A stretch of DNA of 64,000 nucleotides from Schaalia vaccimaxillae DSM 15804 (GCF_000420425.1 NZ_ATUX01000009.1:62001-126000), one strand, 5' to 3'; shown: positions 34,460 through 44,163, counted from the first letter of the stretch. Notes: generated from the sequence alone by a model not told the origin. Made by a program: numbers and translations.

Positions 34460-35179
34460 CTACAAAAGAGGATGTTCTGTGTGCTCTTCGGAAGTGCTTG
34501 CCAGTAGATCAAGACGAGTTTGAGTCATGTGCGCCCTCATTGCATCCTTTGCGCCTTCTTCGTCCTGAGAGCGAATCGCTTTGAGAATCAACCGATGGTG
34601 CTCCTGCGCGCGTGACCGGACCTTCGGATGAGAAGCAGTGACGACTCTAGAACCTCTCAGAGCGCCCTCTAGGGGTGCGAAAGCCGCGGGGATGAATGGA
34701 TTTGCCGACGCAAGGAGAATTTGACGATGAAACTCAAGGTCGAATTTAACCACAGCATCGACGTCGTTGATATCGCCAGCCTCCTGCATCGCATTGAAAG
34801 CCTCGTCTAACGCTGATAGATGAGCATCCGTCCTATTTCGAGCGGCCAATCCGGCTGCCCCGACTTCAATCATTCGACGTAGTTCAACGAGGCGAAGTCC
34901 CACTGTGCGGTCCGATGACTCGGCGGCGGTCAAGTAGACGAGGGACTCTAAATCAGTCCACCTATGACGCGGTGCTACAAAGGTTCCACGCCCTTGAATG
35001 ACGTTGAGAACGCCCCTGTCGCGCAGAATCTTGACGGCCTCACGCACCGTGAGCCTGGATACTTCGAGATCCTGGGACAGATCCACTTCGCCTGGCAACG
35101 CGTCACCCTCAAGATACGTTCCTGTGGCTATTCGGTCGATAATCACATCAACGACCTGTCCAACTAGATCTGTACGCAT
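34460..35179 (-). CDS. GntR-family regulator, FadR subfamily (FCD domain)
   Basis: 239 residues. N-terminal winged helix, with LVGQVVDVIIDRIATGTYLEG and SQDLEVSRLTVREAVKILRDRGVL, then VIQGRGTF. C-terminal FCD domain about residues 95-225: LRLVELRRMIEVGAAGLAA, then DLEFHRQILLASANPF, which bears the metal ligand pattern (D-x-x-F-H, with further His in QEHHRLILKAI and RAHMT). It most likely represses the downstream tetronate operon and is released by a sugar acid. The candidate operator is the 32-nt palindrome at 34327-34358. Confidence 0.92.
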   Translation of the reverse strand: MRTDLVGQVVDVIIDRIATGTYLEGDALPGEVDLSQDLEVSRLTVREAVKILRDRGVLNVIQGRGTFVAPRHRWTDLESLVYLTAAESSDRTVGLRLVELRRMIEVGAAGLAARNRTDAHLSALDEAFNAMQEAGDINDVDAVVKFDLEFHRQILLASANPFIPAAFAPLEGALRGSRVVTASHPKVRSRAQEHHRLILKAIRSQDEEGAKDAMRAHMTQTRLDLLASTSEEHTEHPLL

Positions 35180-35284
35180 TCTTCCTCCTGAGCGGATTTT
35201 GCCACAGTCGAGTAGTTAATGGTTCGTGACATGGCGCCGCTGAGGGTCTAAGGAGTTTTAGCTTCGTAGGAACTCCAAAGGGAT

Positions 35285-35290
35285 TACCCT
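35285..35290 (+). promoter_or_regulatory. -10 box TACCCT before leaderless ferritin-like gene
   Basis: TACCCT ends 6 nt before the ATG at 35297; between them is only GGGGGC. The same box and spacing precede the PHP gene. Confidence 0.45.
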
Positions 35291-35296
35291 GGGGGC

Positions 35297-35926
35297 ATGG
35301 CTGATGAATACGAACCCGTATCGGGCGCCGACGCAGACGTCGTTGGCCTTTTGGCGTTCTCCGCGCTCGCGGTAATGACAAGGCTCGCCAAGGATGGTGA
35401 CCAGTCGCCCACGATTGCAGCGCATATCGAACACGCTCGTATGTCTAAGCGCGCCTTTGAAATCTTTGAGGAGCTTGAAGTGTGGTCGGCGCACCGCGGC
35501 GTCGATCTGCCAGCAGTGGCAAGCGAATATTCGGGCCTCTATGACGATTTGGATGCCCGTACTCGCCCCACGACGTGGGCAGAGCGTTCAACCAAGACCT
35601 ATGTGACGGTTGGAATTATCGGCGACATGCTGGCAGAGATCTCTCGCAGACATGAGCTTTTTGGTGTCGCAGATGGCCTGTGGGATTTGGGTCAGGGAGA
35701 GTGGGTGCGCACGCACCTCGGGCCGCGCATTCTGGCTGACCAGCAGCTGGCAGCGCGTTTGTCCCTGTGGGCTCGTCGCGTTGCAGGCGAAGTGATCGGC
35801 CTCGTGCGTGCGACTCTCTTCACTCACCCGGATTTGGCAATGACTCCCGAGGCGATGGACGAGATTGCCGAGTTTGTGACGACTCGCCATGGCGAGCGTA
35901 TGAAGGAATTACACCTCAAGCCGTGA
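35297..35926 (+). CDS. Ferritin-like fold protein (Rv3210c-like)
   Basis: 209 residues, mostly helical. The pattern FSALAVMTRLAKDGDQSP, HIEHARMSKRAFEIFEEL (Glu and His pair of the diiron type), then TTWAERSTKTYVTVGIIGDML and a late WARRVAGEVIGLVRATL corresponds to actinobacterial ferritin-fold proteins related to the tRNA hydroxylase MiaE. A Glu-His set could bind two metals, but activity is unknown. It lies beside DUF3107 and AdnA-AdnB, the same order as in mycobacteria. Confidence 0.75.
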   Translation: MADEYEPVSGADADVVGLLAFSALAVMTRLAKDGDQSPTIAAHIEHARMSKRAFEIFEELEVWSAHRGVDLPAVASEYSGLYDDLDARTRPTTWAERSTKTYVTVGIIGDMLAEISRRHELFGVADGLWDLGQGEWVRTHLGPRILADQQLAARLSLWARRVAGEVIGLVRATLFTHPDLAMTPEAMDEIAEFVTTRHGERMKELHLKP

Positions 35927-35943
35927 TGGCAGGCAGGCACAAT

Positions 35944-35992
35944 GACGCGGGTGTGCGCAGCCAAATTGGTGGCGCACACCCGCGTCTTTGTG
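35944..35992. terminator. Strong bidirectional terminator
   Basis: A perfect 15-bp stem GACGCGGGTGTGCGC with GCGCACACCCGCGTC (35944-35958 and 35972-35986), loop of 13 nt, followed by TTTGTGTTGTT. It separates the convergent ferritin-like and DUF3107 genes. Confidence 0.9.
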
Positions 35993-36036
35993 TTGTTAGG
36001 CGGAAGGTTGACTAGGAATCAGATCGTGATCAGGAA

Positions 36037-36258
36037 TCAGATCGCAAAGCCTACTCGGCGTTCTTGCTGGTCAGTGACTTGAATGTAGGCGACAGCTCGG
36101 CCGGGGATGAGGGTGCGCTGTCCCTTAGTGTCCGTCAGTTCCAGGACAGTGTTTTGGTTGACAGCCTCAGTCAGTCGTGAAGCGAGGGCGTCCTCGTCGA
36201 TGGGCAGTTCGAGGGTGATTTCGCGGGCGCTACCGACCAATCCCACAGTGACGTTCAT
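36037..36258 (-). CDS. DUF3107 small protein (TB9.4-like)
   Basis: 73 residues from ATG 36258, which follows AAGGAGA at the right distance; an in-frame ATG 20 codons earlier is rejected as untranslated leader. Sequence VTVGLVGSAREITLELPI, then EAVNQNTVLELTDTKGQR, LIPGRAVAYIQV and a final RVGFAI match the conserved actinobacterial family (mycobacterial Rv3208A). Its function is not known. It is divergent from adnA, with which it is syntenic. Confidence 0.88.
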   Translation of the reverse strand: MNVTVGLVGSAREITLELPIDEDALASRLTEAVNQNTVLELTDTKGQRTLIPGRAVAYIQVTDQQERRVGFAI

Positions 36259-36335
36259 TCGAATCTCCTTGAAATAGAAGTGACTCCTTAATGCTAAGTG
36301 CCGCAGATGCCCATGCACTCTGCAAGTATTCAGTC

Positions 36336-39300
36336 ATGAGCGAAATTGATGTGCAGCTACGTGCCCGACCCGCGCGCTGGGCGACGCTACCGACTCCAGA
36401 TGCCAGCCAACAAGCTGTGCTCGACGCGGCAGCCACATCCTCTGTTGTTGTGCGGGGGGCTGCGTCCTCGGGCAGGACGACGACGGCCCTCATGGTGCTG
36501 CGCGCCGCAGCCCAAGCTGGACAACAGGCCATGCTTTTGGTTCCTGATCGTGTACGCGCGGACTATTTGACGCCCAAGGTGCAGGCAATTTTGCCTCATA
36601 GTGTCAGGCCGGTTAGAACCCCTGCATCACTGGCGTATCTGATTGTGTCGACGTGGCGCACGCACAGACGTGAACCGTTGGGAGGAGTCGAACTCATTAC
36701 CGGGGCTCAACACGATCAGCTTTTAGCCGATTTAATAGCACGCACGCCGGCTCCGTGGCCAGAGTCGATAAATGAACAGATGCGTGCCATGCCGGGCTTT
36801 CGCGCTGAACTTCGTGACCTCTTCGCCCGCGCGGGTGAGGCGGGTCTTGATGGTCAGGATTTGATCCGTGCAGGCCACGAGTTTGGCCAAGAGCAATGGG
36901 TGGGCAGTGGTCATCTGCTCGTCGAGTATCTTCAGGGTGAAGCAGCAGATATTGAGTATGAGAATGTCTTGTCTGTAGACCTATCGAGGATTCAAGGGCT
37001 GGCCGCGTCGACCATCGATTCGTGGGCTGACCTGGCACCCCAGCGCGGGGTGAGTGCAAGCGTTCCAATTCCTGATGTGCTAGTCGTTGATGATCTTCAG
37101 GACTGCACTGCTTCTACCGTGTCCTTGCTGGAAGCTGCTGCACGTCAAGGTACTCGAATCGTGGCGTTGGGCGACTCCGATGTGGCAATCGCTGGCTACC
37201 GCGGGGGCGAACCCCACCTGGACTTGCGGTTAGCCCGCGCCCTCGGCGTCCCGATCATGACGTTGGCGCAAATCCATGACCAACCCGTTCTGGTTCGCGA
37301 CCTGGTCACGGGCATTGCGGGAAGAATTACCCAATCCGGACCGATAGACCGGCGCTTAGCAAAGGCATCCGCAGAAGAAGGTCTACCCGAGGCCGTAATT
37401 GATGCGCACCTGACGGCCTCAAACCCACAACTTGGTGCTCTTTTAGCTCGTATTTTGCGGGCTCATCATCTTCACGATGGTGTTGCCTGGGCAGACCAGG
37501 CCGTCATTGTCAGATCGGCGTCCATGGCTGAGGAATTCACGCGGTATCTGCGCCGTGGGGGAGTGCCGATTGCTGGGGGTAGCCAAGCCTTCGACTTTGC
37601 ATCCCAGCCTGTGACTCGTACGCTGCTCGAACTTGTTCGGATGCCTGACAGCCAAGACAAACGCGATGACGAGAAGTCTGCGAATGCGTTGGTGACCTCG
37701 GCCTTTGTTGGCCTTGATCAGCTTCAAATCCAGCGGCTTTTGCGTTCAGCCAGGGCGCGCACTGAGGGAAACACTGCGATCGGACTGACCGACCTCTTAA
37801 ACAACGACGAACTATGGAACAGGTGGGCAGGGACGGAGCGCGCATCGAAACTGTCCCGAGCATCGGCAATGTGGGAACTGCGTTCTCAGGTATGGTCAAT
37901 GCGGCCACGCGCAGCCCTGTGGCAGATGTGGAATGCAGCATCAGTCGCGGATGAATGGAAAGACAAAGCCATCGTGGGGGATGCGGAATCAGCCTGGTAT
38001 GACGACCAGCTTGATGCCGTTGTCGCGCTCATGCGGGTGGCTGATATTTGGGAGCAACGCAACGTGGTCGGCAGTGCGCACGATTTTGCTCTCCAATTAC
38101 TGTCGGGCGCCGTCCCCGTGGACACGATTTCGCAGGTCGGAGTCAGGCCCGAGGGCGTCCATGTGCTCACTCCCGCTCAGGCTGTCGGCAGACGCTGGCC
38201 CGTCGTCTGCATTGCTGGCCTTCAAGACGGAGTTTGGCCAAATCTTCGTTTACGTAGCAGAATGCTTCGCGCCGATCTTCTGGCCGATTTAGATGCCGGG
38301 CGGTTCTCGGTTGCCGTCGATGGAAAACGCGAACTCATCGACGATCCTAGGAGCGCCCGCCGCGCCGTCCTCGACGATGAATTACGAATGCTTGCATTGT
38401 CACTGTCCAGAGCGACCCAGCACATCCACCTCGGTGCGGTCCGTACGCAAGATGCTGCGCCTTCTGCTTTCTTCGACATCCTGGCTCGCTACTGCGACGT
38501 CGAACGCAACGAAGATGATGTCATCGTCTTGGAAGAGGTGCCCGCTCCTCTTGACTTGTCGGGCCAGGTCGCTCAGCTGCGCCGCGACGCCGCTCAACCA
38601 GAAAGGGGAGCGGACAAGGAATCAGCAGTGCGACTACTCGCCTTACTGGCTCACGAGGGCGTCCCCGCAGCGCAGCCGCAGCGTTGGCTGGGATCTGGCG
38701 GGGCGTTGTCAACCGAAGAACCTGTTGCCGGAGACGTTGTTTTATCCCCATCAGCTTTCGAGACTGCGATCCAATGCCCGCTCAAATGGTTCTTCTCGCG
38801 AAAAGTCAATGCTGAACCCAAGGCGGATGCGTCCCAGCAGTTGGGAACGTTGATCCATGACATCGCTGAAGCAATGCCGCATGGTACAGCTGAAGAGATT
38901 CTTACCGAACTTGAGAACCGCATCGGCGAACTAGAAATCGATGGAGAAACGTGGTTGGGTGGCCAATCCCTCAACCGTGCGCAGTCCATCGCCCTGGCAC
39001 TGGCAGACTATATGGCGGGTGTTCCTGGTGAGGTTGATGTCGAGACTGCGATAAGTGCCCAGGTTGAAGGAATTACCATTCGAGGGCGCATTGACCGCAT
39101 CGAACACGTTGATGATGGTGTCAGAGTCACTGACATTAAAACTGGAAAGAAAAAGCCAACGAAGAATGAAGTCATTGCCAATCCTCAGTTGGCTGCCTAT
39201 CAACTGGCTTTGCAAGCTCAAGGTTACGACGTTCGCGGCGCAAGAATCGCCCATGTAGGAGAAGGGAAGAATTCGACTCTGGTTCAACCTGAACTCCAAG

Positions 39301-39458
39301 GAGAAGAACGCGAAGAATGGTTGAAGAAGATTCGCCACATCAAAGACTTCGCAGCCGGCCCAAGCTACTTGGCGACGCCATCGGCTCAAGCCTGTCAATT
39401 CTGTTCCTTCACGGCTTTGTGTCCAGCGAAGCAAACGAGTACTCGAGCAGTTGAGTGA
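36336..39458 (+). CDS. adnA: AdnA, helicase-nuclease subunit of the AdnAB recombination complex
   Basis: 1040 residues. An UvrD-like motor (about 20-750) is followed by an AddB-type nuclease: VRVTDIKTGKKK (D...K) and four cysteines of an Fe-S cluster (Cys in IQCPLKWFF, then CQFCSFTALCP). AdnAB resects double-strand breaks in actinobacteria. The P-loop reads GAASSGRTTTA, with Arg instead of the catalytic Lys, and motif II reads VVDDLQD rather than DEFQD. This agrees with AdnA being the weaker motor of the pair in mycobacteria. ATG 36336 was chosen to avoid overlap with the divergent DUF3107 promoter. The stop overlaps the adnB start region by 4 nt. Confidence 0.9.
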   Translation: MSEIDVQLRARPARWATLPTPDASQQAVLDAAATSSVVVRGAASSGRTTTALMVLRAAAQAGQQAMLLVPDRVRADYLTPKVQAILPHSVRPVRTPASLAYLIVSTWRTHRREPLGGVELITGAQHDQLLADLIARTPAPWPESINEQMRAMPGFRAELRDLFARAGEAGLDGQDLIRAGHEFGQEQWVGSGHLLVEYLQGEAADIEYENVLSVDLSRIQGLAASTIDSWADLAPQRGVSASVPIPDVLVVDDLQDCTASTVSLLEAAARQGTRIVALGDSDVAIAGYRGGEPHLDLRLARALGVPIMTLAQIHDQPVLVRDLVTGIAGRITQSGPIDRRLAKASAEEGLPEAVIDAHLTASNPQLGALLARILRAHHLHDGVAWADQAVIVRSASMAEEFTRYLRRGGVPIAGGSQAFDFASQPVTRTLLELVRMPDSQDKRDDEKSANALVTSAFVGLDQLQIQRLLRSARARTEGNTAIGLTDLLNNDELWNRWAGTERASKLSRASAMWELRSQVWSMRPRAALWQMWNAASVADEWKDKAIVGDAESAWYDDQLDAVVALMRVADIWEQRNVVGSAHDFALQLLSGAVPVDTISQVGVRPEGVHVLTPAQAVGRRWPVVCIAGLQDGVWPNLRLRSRMLRADLLADLDAGRFSVAVDGKRELIDDPRSARRAVLDDELRMLALSLSRATQHIHLGAVRTQDAAPSAFFDILARYCDVERNEDDVIVLEEVPAPLDLSGQVAQLRRDAAQPERGADKESAVRLLALLAHEGVPAAQPQRWLGSGGALSTEEPVAGDVVLSPSAFETAIQCPLKWFFSRKVNAEPKADASQQLGTLIHDIAEAMPHGTAEEILTELENRIGELEIDGETWLGGQSLNRAQSIALALADYMAGVPGEVDVETAISAQVEGITIRGRIDRIEHVDDGVRVTDIKTGKKKPTKNEVIANPQLAAYQLALQAQGYDVRGARIAHVGEGKNSTLVQPELQGEEREEWLKKIRHIKDFAAGPSYLATPSAQACQFCSFTALCPAKQTSTRAVE

Positions 39459-39460
39459 GG

Positions 39461-42400
39461 ATGTCGAAAACTATGGAACTTTCAGCTCTTCAGATTCAAG
39501 AACTCGTTGATCCAAGCAAAACCCCGACGCCCGAGCAGATTCAGATCATTGAATCGCCCACGCGTCCTCTGCTGGTGGTCGCCGGCGCTGGATCGGGTAA
39601 GACCGAGACCATGTCTATGCGTGTCCTGTGGCTCGTTGCGAACCATCCAGAAATTGAGCCCGACGCTGTTCTTGGACTGACGTTTACCCGCAAAGCCGCC
39701 GGCGAACTAGGGGATCGGCTACGCGAACGATTGCGTTTGCTTGGCCCCAGGTTGGGGTGGGAACAAGAGGACGAGGCCGAACCTACATCCTCCACTTACA
39801 ACTCTTTTGCGGAACGCATTGTTTCTGAGCATGGGCTCAGGATCGGGGTCGATCCCGACTTCACAGTCTTGGGGCAAGCAGCCGCCGTACAGATGATGAC
39901 CGACATCATCTCCACGTGGAAGGGCGATTTACATTCGGATAAAAGCCTGGCCACACTGGTTCAAGCTGCGATTAAACTCGCCGGACAAATCGGCGAGCAC
40001 AGGTATTCAATCGAAGAAGCGCGTCTGGCGTTGGAACACTTCGGGCACGAATTAAGCATTGTTGGCCATGGCAACGGCGACGCGCGTTGTGCGCGTGGCG
40101 CTAATGACACGCGCATCAGTCTTCTGGGACCAATCGAAGAATTTGCTCGCCGTAAACGCGACGCGGGATACGTGGATTTTTCGGACCAACTAGTCCTCGC
40201 ACACAGAATCGTTCAAGAAGCACCGGCTGTGCGCGAGTTGATCCGCAAAGAATACAAGGCCGTCCTGCTCGACGAATTTCAGGACACTTCGGTCATTCAG
40301 ATGGAACTGTTGGCAGCACTGTTCCATGATCATCCAGTCACGGCCGTCGGAGACCCGAATCAAGCTATTTACGGGTGGCGTGGAGCATCTGCTTCGTCAT
40401 TGGAAACCTTCCTGGAACGCTTCCAAACCGAAGCTGAGCCGGAGCCCGAACAGACCCTGACGCTTTCGACGGCGTGGCGCAATGATCAGCAGATCCTTGT
40501 GGCTGCTAACGAGATTGCTACGCCGCTGAGGGAGCACTCGCGGCGGGCAAAATCTCCTATTCTCAACGCCAGGCCGGGGGCGGACAGGGGACAAGTTGAG
40601 GTTGCCTACGTTGAGAACTACCAAGCCCAACTCAAAAGGGTGGTCGATTTCGTAGAAACACACAGGGTAGGTATCGGCAAGAAGCGCCCGAGCGTTGCAG
40701 TATTGAGCCGCAGGAGAGCCCCTTTCAAAGATATTGAACGTGCACTTAAAGAGCGAGGCATACCGACCCAAGTGGTTGGGCTTGGTGGCCTATTGGATCA
40801 GCCTGTCATTGTCGATCTGCGAGCAGTCCTCCAATTGTCTAATGATCCACGCCAGTCCCCCTCTCTCATGAGACTGCTGGCCAATCTCGACCTGGGTGCT
40901 TCAGATTTGGTTGCTCTGGCAGATTGGGCGGCGTATCGGGCTCGGCAAGAGGGAAACGATCCGTATACGGCGATCCTGCTTGATGCGGTGGACAGTCCAC
41001 CCCAGCCTGGTTGGTCGGCTGGGCAGGGGCGCCCAGCCTTGTCTCAGATCGGATGGGAACGTATTTCCCTGCTGGGAAGACGGCTGGCAGCTATCCGCGA
41101 AGGAGCAGGGCGTGGGCTGACAGAACAAGTTGAACGAGCCATGACCATCATGGGGATTGTCGATGACGCGATTGCTGATCCTCTGACTGCAGGTGGGCGC
41201 GAGTCCCTCGATGCATTCGTTGACGTGGTGGTCAACTACGAGGCTGAGACGCCGGGAGCAAGTCTTTCGTCGTTCCTCACGTGGTTGGCTGCTGTTGAGG
41301 AAGAAGAGTCCGGGTTAGACATGGCAACCGCCGAACCGGATCCTGATGCCGTTCAGATCATGACAATCCACGCGGCTAAAGGCCTGGAATGGGACTCTGT
41401 TGTTGTCTTTGGCATGTCTGATGGCTCTTTCCCCAAGCACTCCGGCAAGTCCGTTGACTGGCTTGAAGAACCGCCAGGCGATGTGGGATGGGTGAATGCG
41501 ATTTCAGAGCTGCCGCATCCTCTACGAGGAGACTCGAAGGATCTGCCCCCATTTGCCATTGAGCTAACGGAGGGCAGAACGCCGTCTGCACAATTCAGCA
41601 ACTGGTTGAAGGACCACTACAAGCCATCGATGGGCGCTCACCTGGAAAGGGAAGAACGCCGCCTGGCATATGTTGCTATGACCAGGGCGCGTCACAACCA
41701 GCTCCTCATTGGCTCGTGGGTGAATACCGCAAAGACTCCGCGAGATCCTTCCCGCTACCTGATGGAAGGCCGCCGCGCTCTCATGCGCGTCCTGCAGGCG
41801 GATATTGATGCCGAGAACCAGGCAGCTGCGTCGATGGATACTTCGTTGGCAATTGGGGACGCTGCGATGTCACCCGCGGCTACTTGCGGCTCGCCCATAG
41901 ACCAGCCGGTGGGGGCCACCAGTGCTCAAGACGAGTTGGCACAACTTCAATCAGCCATTGTCGAGTGTCCGCCAAGGGATGAAGCAGAGATGCTTTTACC
42001 CGCTGAAGAACCGGCGCTCTTCCCGCAGACTCCGGGGCCATCAAGGCTTCGGATGGCCGAAGCTGCCTCGTCTGTATGCGCAGAACTCGCTCAAATGACA
42101 AGCGACCAGGACATCTTCGAGATGCTGGCGCAGATCGAAGATGAGCCGTCAGTGCGTGACGTGACAGCGCTGCTCGAGGAACGAAGAACTGCTCACGAAA
42201 AGTGCGTTCTCACGATTTGGCAAGACGCGATCCCCGCAACATCGGTGGCGGCTCTACTTGAAGACCCCCAGCAATTCGCATCTGACCTTCGTCGGCCTAT
42301 GCCGGTTGAACCCTCCGCCTACTCGGAGTTGGGGACAATTTTCCACGCTTGGGTAGAACGTCAATTACGCAGGGGAGCCGAGGAACCGCCAATAGACCCT

Positions 42401-42844
42401 CTGATTGATGAGTCAGCGTTAGACGAGGAGACGCGCCTGCGCTTAGACAAGCTCAAAGACAACTTTATGTCTTTGGATTTGTCGAGTCTGACTCCGATTG
42501 CTTTGGAAGAACCTTTCGCTGTCACCGTTGGTGGAATCAGTGTCCAAGGACGAATCGATGCCGTATTCCAAGAAAAGAGCGGTCGATACGTCGTGGTCGA
42601 CTGGAAATCGGGACGAACACCGGGAGCTCACACGTCAGCCAAGCAGATGCGCTACTACCTCACACAGTTGCGGCTATACAAGAAAGCTTGGGCGGAGAGG
42701 ATGAATATTGACCCGGACGAGGTCGACGCCAAGGTCGTATTTATGAACGAGCCGAACATTCTCAACCTGAAACAGGTTGAGTCTATGTGTGGTGACTACG
42801 CCTCCCAAGACCTGGCAGATCTAGTGACGGTAGCGATGAATTAA
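39461..42844 (+). CDS. adnB: AdnB, lead motor and nuclease subunit of AdnAB
   Basis: 1127 residues, UvrD/Rep-type superfamily 1A. It carries intact motifs: VAGAGSGKTETM (Walker A), LTFTRKAA, DEFQDTSVIQ (II), GDPNQAIYGWRG (III), and TIHAAKGLEWDSV (V), VAMTRARHN (VI). The C-terminal nuclease has VVDWKSGRTPG, with the GRID-like GRIDAVFQ before it. It should provide 3'-5' translocation and DNA cutting with AdnA. Either GTG 39455 or ATG 39461 could be the start; the ATG is used because GAGTGAGG lies at suitable distance. adnA-adnB are adjacent and coupled, as in mycobacteria. Confidence 0.93.
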   Translation: MSKTMELSALQIQELVDPSKTPTPEQIQIIESPTRPLLVVAGAGSGKTETMSMRVLWLVANHPEIEPDAVLGLTFTRKAAGELGDRLRERLRLLGPRLGWEQEDEAEPTSSTYNSFAERIVSEHGLRIGVDPDFTVLGQAAAVQMMTDIISTWKGDLHSDKSLATLVQAAIKLAGQIGEHRYSIEEARLALEHFGHELSIVGHGNGDARCARGANDTRISLLGPIEEFARRKRDAGYVDFSDQLVLAHRIVQEAPAVRELIRKEYKAVLLDEFQDTSVIQMELLAALFHDHPVTAVGDPNQAIYGWRGASASSLETFLERFQTEAEPEPEQTLTLSTAWRNDQQILVAANEIATPLREHSRRAKSPILNARPGADRGQVEVAYVENYQAQLKRVVDFVETHRVGIGKKRPSVAVLSRRRAPFKDIERALKERGIPTQVVGLGGLLDQPVIVDLRAVLQLSNDPRQSPSLMRLLANLDLGASDLVALADWAAYRARQEGNDPYTAILLDAVDSPPQPGWSAGQGRPALSQIGWERISLLGRRLAAIREGAGRGLTEQVERAMTIMGIVDDAIADPLTAGGRESLDAFVDVVVNYEAETPGASLSSFLTWLAAVEEEESGLDMATAEPDPDAVQIMTIHAAKGLEWDSVVVFGMSDGSFPKHSGKSVDWLEEPPGDVGWVNAISELPHPLRGDSKDLPPFAIELTEGRTPSAQFSNWLKDHYKPSMGAHLEREERRLAYVAMTRARHNQLLIGSWVNTAKTPRDPSRYLMEGRRALMRVLQADIDAENQAAASMDTSLAIGDAAMSPAATCGSPIDQPVGATSAQDELAQLQSAIVECPPRDEAEMLLPAEEPALFPQTPGPSRLRMAEAASSVCAELAQMTSDQDIFEMLAQIEDEPSVRDVTALLEERRTAHEKCVLTIWQDAIPATSVAALLEDPQQFASDLRRPMPVEPSAYSELGTIFHAWVERQLRRGAEEPPIDPLIDESALDEETRLRLDKLKDNFMSLDLSSLTPIALEEPFAVTVGGISVQGRIDAVFQEKSGRYVVVDWKSGRTPGAHTSAKQMRYYLTQLRLYKKAWAERMNIDPDEVDAKVVFMNEPNILNLKQVESMCGDYASQDLADLVTVAMN

Positions 42845-42874
42845 AAAGGACGACAACACAAGGCATCCGCGGGG

Positions 42875-44023
42875 TCAGACCAGAGGATAGCCATTCGAAT
42901 CAAGTCGAAGCTTTTCCGTTGCAGGCTCTCCTGCGTCTAATCCCCTCGCCGACTCGTCAAGAGACGGTTGCCTTTCTTGCGTTGTCTCGTCGGCGCTTGG
43001 TTCTTCGACCGTGTGTCCTGATTCCTCGTGCCGAGGCTCTGCCGTGTCAGGCTTTAATGGGGCGATCGGTGCTTGAGGTGTCACGAGCTGATCCTCGCCT
43101 AGGTCTTGCGACAGCTCACTGAGCATCTGGCGTGCTTCTTCAACGATCGATCGATCTTCGGCATGTAGGCCGTGGACCAGCCAACGTACGATAGCGAGTT
43201 CGGATAGGAGCTGAGCGCGGACGAAAAGCTGGAGGTCGACGCCGTTGCGGTCTCGCGTGTAGGCGTTGCTGAAACCCTCGAGGAACTCTTCGGTAGAACG
43301 AGCCAAGATCCATGCGATGTCTTGGGCTGGATCACCCACATGTGCTGACGAGAACCCTGTCATTGCTGTCACGGCACCGTTGTCAACGATGATCGCTTTG
43401 TCTTGAAGGTCTGCGTGGACGGGTACGGATTGAAAACGCCACAGGGATAAATCCTCAAGAGCAGCTTCCCAACGGTCCCATAGGTTTGCTGGGATCAAGA
43501 CCTGGGCTGCGGCCTCGTCAAGGAGTGCCAATTGACGTTCGCGACATTCACTGGCCGAATAGGAGGGCAGGTCCAGCAGGGTGTAGACGGATTTGGGCAG
43601 ATTGTGCAGTGCAGCCAAAGCTCGCCCCAAGGATGCTGGCAATACGTGGTGATCCTCGAAGTCGAAGTCTTGCATGTTACGTCCACCCAGATCTTGGTGG
43701 ACGATGACACGGTCGCCCTCGGGCGTGCGCGTACTGCCGTGGATACGCGGAACATCGAAAGGAATGCGTTTGGCGTCCCGTGCTTTGGCCAGATGGTCAA
43801 GGACTCCCGACTGAGCATCGATATCGAGGCCGCCCACAGTGTCGTGAGGACAAGAAACCGTCCAACGATTGCCTTGACGGTCGATGAGGCCTGTTACCGA
43901 CATGACTTCGTCGCAGTACTGGGGTGGCTTCAATCCAGCGACTTGCAGACCGGGGACGGCTGCAGTGGCAAGGGCTGCCAATTCGAGGGGAGTCTTCGCG
44001 CGATTCACCCCATCACGGTACAT
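42875..44023 (-). CDS. Aminoglycoside phosphotransferase-fold protein lacking catalytic residues (pseudokinase)
   Basis: 382 residues. The APH fold is recognisable from VHADLQDKAIIVDNG (203-217), MTGFSSAHVGDPAQDIAWIL (residues 221-240), and LGRALAALHNLP. In active enzymes the catalytic loop is H-x-D-x-x-x-x-N and the metal loop is I-D-x-G. Here the N is replaced by Ala210 and the metal-loop Asp by Gly223, and no N-lobe Lys strand is obvious. It should not transfer phosphate. The last 80 residues are acidic and Pro/Glu/Thr-rich. Genes of this fold are common beside adnAB in actinobacteria; this one is divergent from the tad operon. Binding or regulatory roles are possible. Confidence 0.7.
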   Translation of the reverse strand: MYRDGVNRAKTPLELAALATAAVPGLQVAGLKPPQYCDEVMSVTGLIDRQGNRWTVSCPHDTVGGLDIDAQSGVLDHLAKARDAKRIPFDVPRIHGSTRTPEGDRVIVHQDLGGRNMQDFDFEDHHVLPASLGRALAALHNLPKSVYTLLDLPSYSASECRERQLALLDEAAAQVLIPANLWDRWEAALEDLSLWRFQSVPVHADLQDKAIIVDNGAVTAMTGFSSAHVGDPAQDIAWILARSTEEFLEGFSNAYTRDRNGVDLQLFVRAQLLSELAIVRWLVHGLHAEDRSIVEEARQMLSELSQDLGEDQLVTPQAPIAPLKPDTAEPRHEESGHTVEEPSADETTQERQPSLDESARGLDAGEPATEKLRLDSNGYPLV

Positions 44024-44163
44024 GCGCTTGGCGCGCCTGATTGGGAATCTCGTCGGGGTTTTCCACAGCTTGAGGCAAAGTCTTGTTCTTTATAGGGAGA
44101 CACTGCTAACTTTCAACCGATCGGTCAGCAAGTTGGTGTTCGTGCAAGAGAAGGGATCTGAGC

